From positions 643,575-707,574 of the forward strand of contig NZ_RKLO01000001.1 of the NCBI RefSeq assembly GCF_004011825.1: a DNA stretch of 64,000 nucleotides, read 5' to 3'. Below, piece by piece: positions 1-10,330 of this stretch (its first letter is position 1; each line of letters starts with the position of its first letter). Origin of the DNA: Rhodococcus xishaensis (GTDB taxonomy: Bacteria; Actinomycetota; Actinomycetes; Mycobacteriales; Mycobacteriaceae). The position numbers and the translations under genes are program-made. The notes below the pieces were generated by a model. It did not search any database. It saw only the letters and a list, made by a program, of their open reading frames with translations, and was not told the DNA's origin.

Positions 1-2238
<2,238 letters not shown>

Positions 2239-2603
2239 GGTGTGCTCCTCGTTTCGGTGAGACGCGTGGTGTCGCGTCCACTCCGTACGGACCGTCCTTG
2301 TTGGGAGGTCCGAGTTTCCCTATGAATATGGCGCAACTCTCATCTTTCACCATCAGGGCGGGTGGAGCACCCCCACCGCCGTACTTCGGCACTCGGCGCG
2401 TCGCGGCCCCATGCGAACTCGGCGGTTTGCCCTGATCGAGGCGATCTACGAGCTCTTCCGCACACTTTCTCGAGATTTTCGGGTTCGTCGGCTTGCGCGA
2501 ATGGCTTCGACCATGTTCGCTTTCACCTACTGATCGAGGCACGCTCGATCCCGACTCGATGTGCGCGATACCCGCACCCCACCGAACAAAGGAGGACACC
2601 ACC
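2239..2603. other. 365-bp divergent intergenic region between aceE and DUF3052 gene
   Basis: This must hold the promoters of aceE (leftward) and the DUF3052 gene (rightward). An inverted repeat GATCGAG/CTCGATC with a 5-base loop lies at 2532-2550. An open frame runs antisense through the region, but it overlaps the aceE start and has no good ribosome-binding site, so I do not call it a gene. No recognised operator was found. Confidence 0.5.
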
Positions 2604-3026
2604 GTGGTCGCCGCGGCGGACGCTCAGAACTTCGTTCAGAAGCTTGGCATTACCCACGACATGGTGGTTCAGGAACTGGGCTGGGACGAGGACACCGATG
2701 ACGAACTGCGCGTAGCGGTGGAGGACGCCATCGGTGGAGAGATGGTCGACGAGGACTCTGACGAGGTCGTGGACGTCGTGCTGCTGTGGTGGCGGGACGG
2801 TGATGGCGATCTGGTCGACGCGCTGATGGATGCGATCGGTCCGCTCTCCGACGACGGCTTCGTGTGGGTCCTCACCCCCAAGACAGGTCAGCCGGGACAC
2901 GTCGAGCCCAGCGAGATCGCCGAATCGGCACCCACCGCGGGGCTGACGCAGACCTCTGCGTCGAACCTCGGGTCGTGGAGCGGTAGTCGACTGGTTCAGC
3001 CGAAAGCCCGCGCCCCGAAACGCTGA
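2604..3026 (+). CDS. DUF3052 domain-containing protein
   Basis: Acidic 140-residue protein of unknown function, a counterpart of Rv2239c by sequence style and by position between aceE and ahpE. The start is GTG 2604, chosen because AAAGGAGG sits about 7 bases upstream; an upstream ATG at 2493 in the same frame has no such site. The body is rich in Asp and Glu (an EDAIGG and DEDSDE stretch around residues 35-50) and has no membrane segment or signal peptide, so it is probably cytoplasmic. The Ser/Pro-rich last 40 residues look disordered. I can assign no reaction. Confidence 0.85.
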   Translation: MVAAADAQNFVQKLGITHDMVVQELGWDEDTDDELRVAVEDAIGGEMVDEDSDEVVDVVLLWWRDGDGDLVDALMDAIGPLSDDGFVWVLTPKTGQPGHVEPSEIAESAPTAGLTQTSASNLGSWSGSRLVQPKARAPKR

Positions 3027-3126
3027 TCAAGAGCGCTCATCGCTTTCGATGTCCCGTTCCTGTTCATCCGCGCGGCGTAGGTTTGTCGTGGCGGATGCGC
3101 CGACATATCCGACGTAAGGACCACGT

Positions 3127-3591
3127 ATGCCTCTCGAGGTGGGTGCTATCGCACCCGATTTCACACTCAAGGATCAAGACAACCAGGAAGTCACTCTGTC
3201 GGATTTCCGTGGCAAGAAGAACGTGCTGATCGTCTTCTATCCGCTGGCCTTCACCGGTGTGTGCCAGGGCGAATTGTGCCGAGTGCGCGACGAGTTGCCC
3301 AAGTTCCAGAACGACGAGGCCGAGATTCTCGCCATCTCGGTCGGACCGTCGCCGACCCACAAGATCTGGGCGGCCGAACAGGGCTACACCTTCCCACTGC
3401 TGTCGGACTTCTGGCCGCACGGCGCAGTTGCCGAGGCGTACGGGGTGTTCAACGACTCGCTCGGTTTCGCCAATCGCGGCACGTTCGCCGTCGACAAGGC
3501 CGGCATCATCCGGTTCGCGGAAATGAACGGTCCCGGCGAGCCCCGTGACCAGGCAGCTTGGGAGAAAGCGCTCACCGCGCTAAAGTCCTGA
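3127..3591 (+). CDS. ahpE: Peroxiredoxin AhpE
   Basis: One-cysteine-type thiol peroxidase that reduces hydroperoxides and peroxynitrite in the cytoplasm. The 154-residue length fits the AhpE family. The peroxidatic cysteine is C46 in the FTGVC motif, preceded by P39 and T43; a second cysteine is at C51. The ATG is preceded by AAGGACC about 6 bases upstream. The gene lies 100 bp after the DUF3052 gene in the same direction and 32 bp before tRNA-Val, matching the mycobacterial order. Confidence 0.95.
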   Translation: MPLEVGAIAPDFTLKDQDNQEVTLSDFRGKKNVLIVFYPLAFTGVCQGELCRVRDELPKFQNDEAEILAISVGPSPTHKIWAAEQGYTFPLLSDFWPHGAVAEAYGVFNDSLGFANRGTFAVDKAGIIRFAEMNGPGEPRDQAAWEKALTALKS

Positions 3592-3623
3592 AGCGGTTCC
3601 GGCGGTCAGACTCGCCGGGTCTG

Positions 3624-3695
3624 GGGCGTGTAGCTCAGTGGTAGAGCTCTGGTTTTACACACCAGCGGTCGGGGGTTCGAAACCCTCCGCGCCCA
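3624..3695 (+). tRNA. tRNA-Val (anticodon TAC)
   Basis: The cloverleaf can be drawn by eye. The acceptor stem pairs 3624-3630 with 3688-3694 (one G-T pair), the anticodon stem CTGGT/ACCAG encloses a 7-base loop with anticodon TAC, and the T arm is GGGGG-TTCGAAA-CCCTC. The discriminator base is A3695 and CCA is not encoded. It sits directly downstream of ahpE, and an accessory block begins on its 3' side. Confidence 0.95.
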
Positions 3696-4265
3696 CTCGA
3701 CGAGTTGGCTCCGATCTGCGTGTAAGTGCAGGTGGGGGCCTTTCTGTTTCGATGCACTAGCTTGGTCTGCCCACCTATTGCGCAGACTCGCTCGAGATCG
3801 GGTCGTGCTGAGTGACATCGCCACTGCCTCGAGGGCGTCGTCGAACAGGTCCGCATAGTCCACAGTCCAACGTCATTGCGGCCGAAGCGTGTCCGCGCAT
3901 CGTCCGTACCGCCTGCACGTTCGCCGTCCTACGTTCCAGCAAGGTTCTATCCGGGGTGTCACGCTCAGGGCTCGGCCGGGTTCGGAACAACGATCAGAAG
4001 CCCGAATTGTTTGAATGCGTAGCGTTCAGCGCGCAGCGCTACCGACGCGCGGGACAGGGAACTGGTACAGCTCGGGAGCGCACCGGACGTACTGTAGGCG
4101 AATCCTCAAAGAAGTTGGTGCACAGGCACATCGAAAGTCGGTCCGGATAGCAGGGGTTCCTTCCCCCAGCCGTCGGAGAACTTTTCACCCGCGACGACCT
4201 GCCGCGGCATATCCTGGGCTTCGGATTTCTTGCTGACTCCAGACCCCTCTTCGCGGGAGAAGCCG
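3696..4265. other. 570-bp gene-poor stretch after tRNA-Val
   Basis: Short open frames on both strands lack ribosome-binding sites and family resemblance, so I call none. I looked for a second copy of the tRNA 3' end (a possible attachment site) here and up to 9 kb and did not see one. The stretch marks the boundary between the conserved ahpE side and the accessory genes. Confidence 0.5.
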
Positions 4266-4997
4266 ATGGCCAATTCATCGCCCAGAGACGACGCACCCCG
4301 CTTCAGCGGTCTGCGTGCCCTGTACATCAACTGCACGTTGAAGCGATCTCCGGATGTGAGCAACACCCAGGGACTCATCGACCGCAGCGTTCGTGTGATG
4401 GAAAACGAAGGCGTCACCGTCGATCAGATCCGGGCCGTCGATCACGACATAGCGACTGGCGTCTACCCGGACATGACCGAGCACGGATGGTCGCGCGACG
4501 AGTGGCCGCAACTGTTTCGACGCGTATTGGACGCGGACATCCTGGTACTGGCCGGACCGATCTGGCTGGGCGACAACGGCTCCGTCACGAAACTGGTGAT
4601 CGAACGGCTCTACGGTTGCTCGTCAATTCTCAACGACCAGGGCCAGTACGCCTACTACGGCCGAGCGGGTGGGTGTCTGATCACCGGCAACGAGGACGGC
4701 GTCAAGCATTGCGCGATGAATATTCTCTACAGCCTCCAGCATCTGGGATACGTGATCCCGCCTCAGGCGGACGCCGGATGGATCGGTGAGGTCGGGCCCG
4801 GCCCGTCGTACCTTGACGAGGGGTCCGGTGGCCCTGAGAACGACTTCACCAATCGCAACACGACCTTCATGACCTACAACCTGATGCACACCGCCGCGAT
4901 GCTGAAGAATGCAGGTGGGTTCCCTGCGTACGGAAATCAGCGATCGGAATGGGATGCCGGTTGCCGCCCAGACTTTGCCAATCCGGACTACCGCTGA
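4266..4997 (+). CDS. Flavodoxin-like NAD(P)H-dependent oxidoreductase
   Basis: A 243-residue protein of the flavodoxin / NADPH-dependent FMN reductase superfamily. The N-terminal strand is followed by a phosphate-binding stretch with LKRSPDVSNTQ, a strand ILVLAGPIWLGD with the typical substrate-loop position, and a Gly-rich third region (YYGRAGGCLITGNEDG). ATG 4266 is preferred over ATG 4230 because GGGAGAAG lies 4 bases upstream. It probably moves electrons from NAD(P)H to a small quinone or other acceptor via FMN; the substrate is unknown. It is the first gene of the accessory block next to the tRNA. Confidence 0.75.
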   Translation: MANSSPRDDAPRFSGLRALYINCTLKRSPDVSNTQGLIDRSVRVMENEGVTVDQIRAVDHDIATGVYPDMTEHGWSRDEWPQLFRRVLDADILVLAGPIWLGDNGSVTKLVIERLYGCSSILNDQGQYAYYGRAGGCLITGNEDGVKHCAMNILYSLQHLGYVIPPQADAGWIGEVGPGPSYLDEGSGGPENDFTNRNTTFMTYNLMHTAAMLKNAGGFPAYGNQRSEWDAGCRPDFANPDYR

Positions 4998-5088
4998 GAC
5001 AACCCCGTCAACCGTCGTTCATATCGGCTGGCTTCCCAGGACTCGGTCCGATCGAGGGGATAGGCTACTCGAAACCTGTTGTCACTAT

Positions 5089-5098
5089 TGAACGTTCA
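5089..5098. promoter_or_regulatory. Perfect 10-bp palindrome TGAACGTTCA upstream of haloalkane dehalogenase gene
   Basis: The palindrome lies 84 bp before the start of the dehalogenase gene. Its form (GAAC-GTTC core) resembles short TetR-family operators. No regulator gene is adjacent, so the role is inferred only. Confidence 0.3.
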
Positions 5099-5181
5099 TG
5101 CTCAGTCGACGGCTGTCCGGTGGGGCATCTGACGATGTCCCAGATCTATCGCAGACGTTCGTTCGCGGCTAGGGTCGAGGG

Positions 5182-6072
5182 GTGGACACAGTGAGAACAC
5201 CTGACGAATGCTTCGCGGACCTGCCGGGATTTCCGTGGAGCCCCCACTATGCAGAGACGTCGGACGGCCTGCGAATGGCCTATATCGACGAGGGGCCGAA
5301 GGACGGTCCGTTGGTGCTCCTGCTGCACGGAGAACCGACCTGGTCGTATCTGTACCGGCACATGATCCCCGTCCTCGTCGACGCCGGTATGCGCGTGGTC
5401 GCCCCGGACCTGATCGGGTTCGGACGCAGCGACAAGCCCACCGCGGTATCCGACTACACCTATGCGCGGCACGTCGAATGGATGCGATCGTTCCTGTTCG
5501 ATGCTCTGGACCTGCACGACATCACCCTGTTCTGCCAGGACTGGGGAGGGCTGATCGGTCTACGACTGGTCGGTGAACATCCTGAGCGATTCGCCCGCGT
5601 CTGCGCATCCAACACCGGGCTTCCGGACGGGACCCGCAAACTCCCGGAGGCGTGGCAGATCTTCCGCAACTTCGTAGCGAGCACCCCGGACCTGCCGATC
5701 GGCAATCTGATTTCCGGTGGGTGCACCGAGCCGCTGACCCCGGAGGTGACCGCAGCCTACGAGGCCCCGTTTCCCGACGCCTCCTACAAGGCCGGCGCTA
5801 GAGCGTTCCCCGACCTCATTCCGCAGGACGAGGACAACGTCGCCACCCCCGACAATCGGGCGGCATGGGCTACGTTGGCGAAGTTCGACAAGCCGTTCCT
5901 GTGCCTGTTCTCCGACAAGGATCCCATCACCGCAGGAAGCGAACGGGCCCTGATCCCCAAGATCGCCGGTGCTGCCGGGCAGCCACACCGGACCATCGAG
6001 GGCGGTGGCCACTTCGTCCAGGAGGATCGCGGGGGCGTCCTCGCCGAAGCGCTTGTCGACTGGATGCGGTAG
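5182..6072 (+). CDS. Haloalkane dehalogenase (HLD-I type, alpha/beta hydrolase)
   Basis: Hydrolyses carbon-halogen bonds in haloalkanes to alcohol plus halide. The 296 residues carry the family signatures: HGEP at 49-52 (oxyanion hole), the nucleophile D120 followed by the halide-binding W121 in CQDWGG, a late acid in FSDKDPI, and the base histidine in GGGHFVQED. GTG 5182 gives an N-terminus (MDTVRTPD) like that of mycobacterial DhmA; a second GTG at 5191 has a better-spaced AGGGGTGG site. The downstream genes converge on it. Members can also act on unknown natural substrates, so the physiological halide is unproven. Confidence 0.88.
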   Translation: MDTVRTPDECFADLPGFPWSPHYAETSDGLRMAYIDEGPKDGPLVLLLHGEPTWSYLYRHMIPVLVDAGMRVVAPDLIGFGRSDKPTAVSDYTYARHVEWMRSFLFDALDLHDITLFCQDWGGLIGLRLVGEHPERFARVCASNTGLPDGTRKLPEAWQIFRNFVASTPDLPIGNLISGGCTEPLTPEVTAAYEAPFPDASYKAGARAFPDLIPQDEDNVATPDNRAAWATLAKFDKPFLCLFSDKDPITAGSERALIPKIAGAAGQPHRTIEGGGHFVQEDRGGVLAEALVDWMR

Positions 6073-6131
6073 CCCACGAAGCGGTTCCGGCACTGTCAGC
6101 GGTCGAAACGCCAGGGGAACGCGCCTGCGCG

Positions 6132-7148
6132 TCACCTCGTGACGAGGCAACGTTCGAATAGCCGGTGCAGGCGCTGCGGGTCCAGCGCGGACGTTCCTAT
6201 CGCCACGATCTCGCTATGGGTCGCGATTGCTCTCGTCCCTGCGGGGATGAGTTCGGAGCGCCGCCCAACGGATTGCAGCAGCATGCGTTGTGGAGTGTCG
6301 CCGGCAACTTGCACAAAGCCTTTGCAGCGGTAGACCTCGCCGGGCAGGTCGCGGCGGATCATCTCTTGAAGCGATCGTGGGTCGAACAAGCGGTTGGTTC
6401 TGAAGGTCCACGTCTGAAACCGTTCCCTGTGGCTCAGGCCCCGCGGGGATTGTTCAAGGCTGGGCTCCCGTTCCTCGCATCGAATCCCGAGCAGGATCTC
6501 CAGCGGGACGTCGGCTTGGACAGCCTCCACGATCCGAACGCGATCCATCATCGTGTCGATCCACCGCCGTACCCATGCCACGGTTGCGGGCCCGGCAAGG
6601 TCGACCTTGTTGAGCACAACCAGGTCTGCGAAACCGATCTGGCGCGCCTTGAGCATCAACAAGTCGGGGGCCTCGTCGAGGTGTTCGAAGATCTGCTCTG
6701 TATCCACCACACAAGTGACTCCGTCCAGCCGAACCCAATCAGGTCGCTGCGAGCCGGCGAACGTCGCCCAGATACTGGCGGGGTCGGCGACGCCGCTGGC
6801 TTCCAGGATGATGTGCTCCGGTGGCGTCGCAGAGCTGACGAGACGCTCGACTGCGCCGACCAGGTCGTCGCGGATCTCACAACAGACGCAGCCGTTGGCC
6901 AGGCTGATCATGTCGTCCGCGACGCCGACCACAAGGTCGGCGTCAATGTTGATCGATCCGAAGTCGTTGACCAAGACGGCGGCGCGCAGACCATGACCGC
7001 CGCCCAGGAGCCGGTTCAACAGCGTGGTTTTCCCCGCACCCAGAAACCCGGTGATTATCGTCAGTGGAGTCGCGCCGGAGTCGCCCCTGCCGGAATCGAC
7101 CCTGTCGGCCGTATCCGGTTCCGGGACGGACGACGCGTCAAGACTCAT
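6132..7148 (-). CDS. CobW-type G3E GTPase (COG0523 metallochaperone)
   Basis: A 338-residue GTP-binding protein that probably inserts or delivers a metal ion. It has Walker A GFLGAGKTT at 34-42, the metal-binding CxCC motif at 87-90 (GCVCC), the guanine-specificity motif NKVD at mid-length, and a CobW C-terminal domain. The ATG overlaps the end of the upstream MBL hydrolase gene by 11 bp, so the two are co-transcribed and likely translationally coupled. The first 28 residues are a disordered Asp/Ser-rich extension. The metal (Zn, Co or Fe) cannot be read from the sequence; despite the family name there is no evidence for a cobalamin role. Confidence 0.88.
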   Translation of the reverse strand: MSLDASSVPEPDTADRVDSGRGDSGATPLTIITGFLGAGKTTLLNRLLGGGHGLRAAVLVNDFGSINIDADLVVGVADDMISLANGCVCCEIRDDLVGAVERLVSSATPPEHIILEASGVADPASIWATFAGSQRPDWVRLDGVTCVVDTEQIFEHLDEAPDLLMLKARQIGFADLVVLNKVDLAGPATVAWVRRWIDTMMDRVRIVEAVQADVPLEILLGIRCEEREPSLEQSPRGLSHRERFQTWTFRTNRLFDPRSLQEMIRRDLPGEVYRCKGFVQVAGDTPQRMLLQSVGRRSELIPAGTRAIATHSEIVAIGTSALDPQRLHRLFERCLVTR

Positions 7149-8445
7149 CGGGATCGATTCCCCGAGCCCGCAGCATGCCGCGCGGGTCGATCTTGAAGCC
7201 CTCGGCCGGCCAACTCTGGACGGGTTCGCGGTCGGCGTCAGGCGGGTAGTACTTGTGTGGATCGATTTCCATCTCCCGCAGGAACGCTTGTTGTTGCTGT
7301 TCGCGAGGCAGTTCCGGACGCGGCAGCTCCAGCTCGGCCGGTAGCGGCGAGGGCAGCAGCCACCGCGGGTCGAGCGGTGCGATCGCGGCGCCGTCCGGGA
7401 TCGCAGCCTCCCGAGACCAGATCCGGTCCTTGGTCACGTTGACAACCTGGATGTCAGGGCCGCCGAACTGGAACAGTCCCTCGTAGTTCGCTCGGACCTC
7501 GGCAACCGACTCGGCGTCCAGCGCCGCTCCTCCGGCCTCATAGTGGACGATCATTCCCATCCGCGGTTGGACCTTGTTCATCAGATATCCCGCCGCGTAG
7601 TACATCGTGTGCCACGAATCGATCGTGTACTTGGCTAGTTCCTCGGGAACACCGAACTTCAACGACATCAGCGACGGTGTGTCGATCTGTCCCTCGGTGA
7701 TGAACACGTCGCAGCCAGCGGCGTACTGCTCAGTTTTCTCGTCGGGACGACCGTCGCCGGTCCACACCACCGAGAGCCCGGCGTCTTCCCAGTCGAGGCG
7801 GTACGCGGAGGCTCCGTCCTTGACGTGGGAACGCGGCCAGTGCCGAACTACGATGCCGTCCTGGTCGTAGCAGATGCCGTTCTCTTCCTTCCAATCGAAC
7901 TCGGTGACGTCCATTTCGTAGCCCGCCGAAATAGTCGCGTGCAGGAAGTTCTCCTCGTGCCAGCGCATCATCTCGCGCATGTGCTTGGCCATGTGCTTGA
8001 TCCCCAACTCGGGCGTCGCTCCCGACGGGCCGTAGAGGCGCAACGGCTGCCACCGTCCTGCCCAAGCCGTGAACGGGTACATGTACGGCAGATCGGCGTA
8101 GTGATCGCCATGTAGGTGACTGATGAAGATGTCATTGATGAAGATCGGTGGCACCTGCATGGCCAACGCATTCTTCACGCTGCCGTTGCCCATATCGAAG
8201 AAGAACCGTCGTGGTTGGGGCTGGCCGTTGCCGCACTCGACGAGGATGCAAGTTCCCGCTTGAAGGCGAGTTGGGGGCCACGGTGTGCTGCCCAAGATGC
8301 TGATGCGCATCTCACCCTCGGGCAGGATCTCGGTCCCCGGTGAGTAGAAGTTCCGGTTGTTGATCGAGGTCATCGGCCGGTAATAGTCGGGAAGGCTGAT
8401 TCCACCGCCGGGCCGTGCACCGTACGGATTGTCTGGCTGGGTCAT
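7138..8445 (-). CDS. Metallo-beta-lactamase-fold hydrolase
   Basis: A 435-residue MBL-fold protein with the metal-binding motif HLHGDH at 110-115 and a later conserved GDG (VVWTGDG), an acidic metal ligand region and a C-terminal histidine (VHYEAGG). It lacks a signal peptide. It resembles the large arylsulfatase/RNase Z-like MBL group that includes the guanitoxin-cluster protein GntH, but no other guanitoxin gene is here, so I assign no substrate. The last 90 residues form a Pro/Gln/Asp-rich extension beyond the core. It is first in a two-gene operon with the G3E GTPase, which could load its metal. Confidence 0.8.
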   Translation of the reverse strand: MTQPDNPYGARPGGGISLPDYYRPMTSINNRNFYSPGTEILPEGEMRISILGSTPWPPTRLQAGTCILVECGNGQPQPRRFFFDMGNGSVKNALAMQVPPIFINDIFISHLHGDHYADLPYMYPFTAWAGRWQPLRLYGPSGATPELGIKHMAKHMREMMRWHEENFLHATISAGYEMDVTEFDWKEENGICYDQDGIVVRHWPRSHVKDGASAYRLDWEDAGLSVVWTGDGRPDEKTEQYAAGCDVFITEGQIDTPSLMSLKFGVPEELAKYTIDSWHTMYYAAGYLMNKVQPRMGMIVHYEAGGAALDAESVAEVRANYEGLFQFGGPDIQVVNVTKDRIWSREAAIPDGAAIAPLDPRWLLPSPLPAELELPRPELPREQQQQAFLREMEIDPHKYYPPDADREPVQSWPAEGFKIDPRGMLRARGIDPDES

Positions 8446-8699
8446 CGCTCCTCCAAGTGAGCGTCGCTAGCCGTGGTTGAGGACATTATCGCCAAGGCCT
8501 AAGGCCCGCGGGGCAGCTCCGGAAGACCTGACGTTGTTCGTCACGGTTGTCGACCTGGGTCAAGCTCCCGATCTGGATCAGGCAGGCGCGCGAGCGTGCG
8601 ACGCGGTGGCACCAGCAAAAAAACCTGTGGTGACGGGCCGAATAACGGCGATACTGGAATCACTGGAATCCCAGGCCACGATCCGAACGGATATCGAGT

Positions 8700-9254
8700 G
8701 TGAACGACAACCTCGACCCGACAGCAATCGATATCGAGATCGACCCGATGCGTCAGCACCTGGTCGGTATAACCGCGCACGGTCACATCCCGTTCGATGT
8801 CCCGGTCATCAGCGAAATCGCCCCCAACTTGTGGCAGGGAGGGTGCCGCAGCGGTCTGGTATTGCCGGAGTTCGTCACCCACCTGGTCTCGCTGTACCCG
8901 TGGGAGCAGTACGAGGTTTGCCACGCTATCGGTACCGAGATGTACGTCCGCATGTACGACAGCTGCGAGCAAGGGTTCGAGCAAGTCGATGCGCTCGCGG
9001 ACTGGGTGAACTCCTGCCGGCGGACAGGCACGGTACTCGTCCACTGCCAGGTGGGGCTCAACCGGTCGAGCCTCGTAGCTGCCCGGGCGCTGGTGCTGTC
9101 GGGTGAAGCGGACCCGCCCGGCGCGGTGGCCCTGCTACGGGAACGACGATCTGCAGCCTGCCTGTGCAATGAGGCGTTCGAGACGTGGCTCCTGACCGGG
9201 AAGGTTGTGCCCGAGGGTTCAGCGCTTCCTGCGTCAGATCCCGGGGACGCCTGA
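8700..9254 (+). CDS. Dual-specificity/tyrosine phosphatase family protein
   Basis: A 184-residue protein with the cysteine-phosphatase signature HCxxGxxRS at 115-123 (C116 nucleophile, R122 phosphate loop). A WQGG stretch at 45-48 and the acidic loop around MYDS (85-88), which could hold the general acid, also fit the family. GTG 8700 is the most upstream plausible start but its ribosome-binding site is weak. The substrate could be phosphotyrosine, phosphoserine, a phospholipid or RNA ends. It reads into cobD with 53 bp between them. Confidence 0.75.
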   Translation: MNDNLDPTAIDIEIDPMRQHLVGITAHGHIPFDVPVISEIAPNLWQGGCRSGLVLPEFVTHLVSLYPWEQYEVCHAIGTEMYVRMYDSCEQGFEQVDALADWVNSCRRTGTVLVHCQVGLNRSSLVAARALVLSGEADPPGAVALLRERRSAACLCNEAFETWLLTGKVVPEGSALPASDPGDA

Positions 9255-9307
9255 TCCCGGAGGTGCCGGCGATCGGAGCCCGCCTCCGGGTTGATAGAAA
9301 TACCGTC

Positions 9308-10330
9308 GTGTCTCGGTCAGGCCCTCGAGTTTCCGCCCGGCGTTGCCGTCCCTGGTCGCGGGCCGCCGGTCTTCTACTCGGCTACGCCGCCGACCGCGCC
9401 TTCGGTGATCCGAGACGCTGGCACCCGGTAGCCGGATTCGGTCGCACCGCAATGACTTTGGAGAAGAGTACCTACGCCGACAGCCGACTGCGGGGGACTG
9501 CGCACGCCGCCATTCTTATCGGTTCCACCGCGGCGGCCGGTGTCTTGGTTGAGCGTCTCGGTGCTCGCGCCGGTTGGGCCGGGGAGACGACGATCACCGC
9601 AGCGGCCACCTGGACGGTCCTGGGCGGTGCCTCGCTCGCGAGTACCGGCCGCGCGATGGCACGGCATCTCGAAGCCGATGATCTCGTTGCGGCGCGGGCT
9701 CTGCTGCCGTCGCTGTGTGGGCGTGATCCGAGCGTCCTCGACGCCGACGGGCTCGCCCGCGCGAGCCTGGAATCGGTAGCCGAGAACACCTCCGACGCGA
9801 CGGTCGGTGCGCTGTTCTGGGGAGCTGTGGCCGGCGTTCCCGGCCTGGTCGCATACCGCGCCTCGAATACTCTCGACGCGATGATCGGCTACCGGTCGCC
9901 GAAGTACCGCCGATTCGGCTGGGCCGCGGCTCGGTGGGACGACGTCGTCAACCTCGTCCCGGCCCGACTCGCCGGTGCGCTCACCGTCGCAGCCGCGCCC
10001 ATGGTCGGAGGCTCGTCCCGCAAAGCCCTGCGGGCGTGGCGGGGAGACGCGTCCAAGCACCCGAGCCCCAACGCCGGTGTCGCCGAGGCCGCGGCGGCCG
10101 GTGCACTCGGAGTGCAGTTGGGGGGCCGGACGGAATACGCGCACGGAGTGGAGATGCGTCCGGCGCTCGGTGCAGGGCCCGAACCGGCGCTCGCCGACCT
10201 GGAGCGGGCGGTGCGGTTGTCCACCGCCGTCCAGACGGCGGCGGCTGTCGGTGCCGCCGTCCTCGCTTGGGGCGTCGGTGCCGCCGTCCTCGCTTGGGGC
10301 GTCGGTCCCGCTCAGCGTCGCTTGCCGTAG
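9308..10330 (+). CDS. cobD: Adenosylcobinamide-phosphate synthase CobD/CbiB
   Basis: Integral membrane enzyme that attaches the aminopropanol (phosphate) arm to adenosylcobyric acid. The signatures FGDPRRWHPV, SVAENTSDA, YRASNTLDAMIGYRSP, FGWAAARWDD and HPSPNAGVAEAA are all present. GTG 9308 gives 340 residues and an N-terminus aligned to mycobacterial CobD; the longer frame upstream has no supporting sequence. A 27-bp tandem duplication near the 3' end doubles a 9-residue unit (VGAAVLAWG). The stop lies 19 bp inside the convergent SURF1 gene. Confidence 0.95.
   Translation: MSRSGPRVSARRCRPWSRAAGLLLGYAADRAFGDPRRWHPVAGFGRTAMTLEKSTYADSRLRGTAHAAILIGSTAAAGVLVERLGARAGWAGETTITAAATWTVLGGASLASTGRAMARHLEADDLVAARALLPSLCGRDPSVLDADGLARASLESVAENTSDATVGALFWGAVAGVPGLVAYRASNTLDAMIGYRSPKYRRFGWAAARWDDVVNLVPARLAGALTVAAAPMVGGSSRKALRAWRGDASKHPSPNAGVAEAAAAGALGVQLGGRTEYAHGVEMRPALGAGPEPALADLERAVRLSTAVQTAAAVGAAVLAWGVGAAVLAWGVGPAQRRLP
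10247..10300 (+). repeat. 27-bp perfect tandem duplication in the cobD 3' end
   Basis: Two identical 27-bp copies (10247-10273 and 10274-10300) keep the reading frame and add nine residues to a C-terminal hydrophobic segment. The lack of any difference suggests a recent slippage event. Confidence 0.97.

Noticed and set aside
3624-3695. Attachment-site repeat of the tRNA-Val 3' end
   Set aside because: No second copy of the tRNA 3' end was seen downstream, and no integrase gene is present.
3812-4150. Open frame of 112 codons after tRNA-Val
   Set aside because: Basic, low-complexity translation without a ribosome-binding site; looks like chance in GC-rich DNA.
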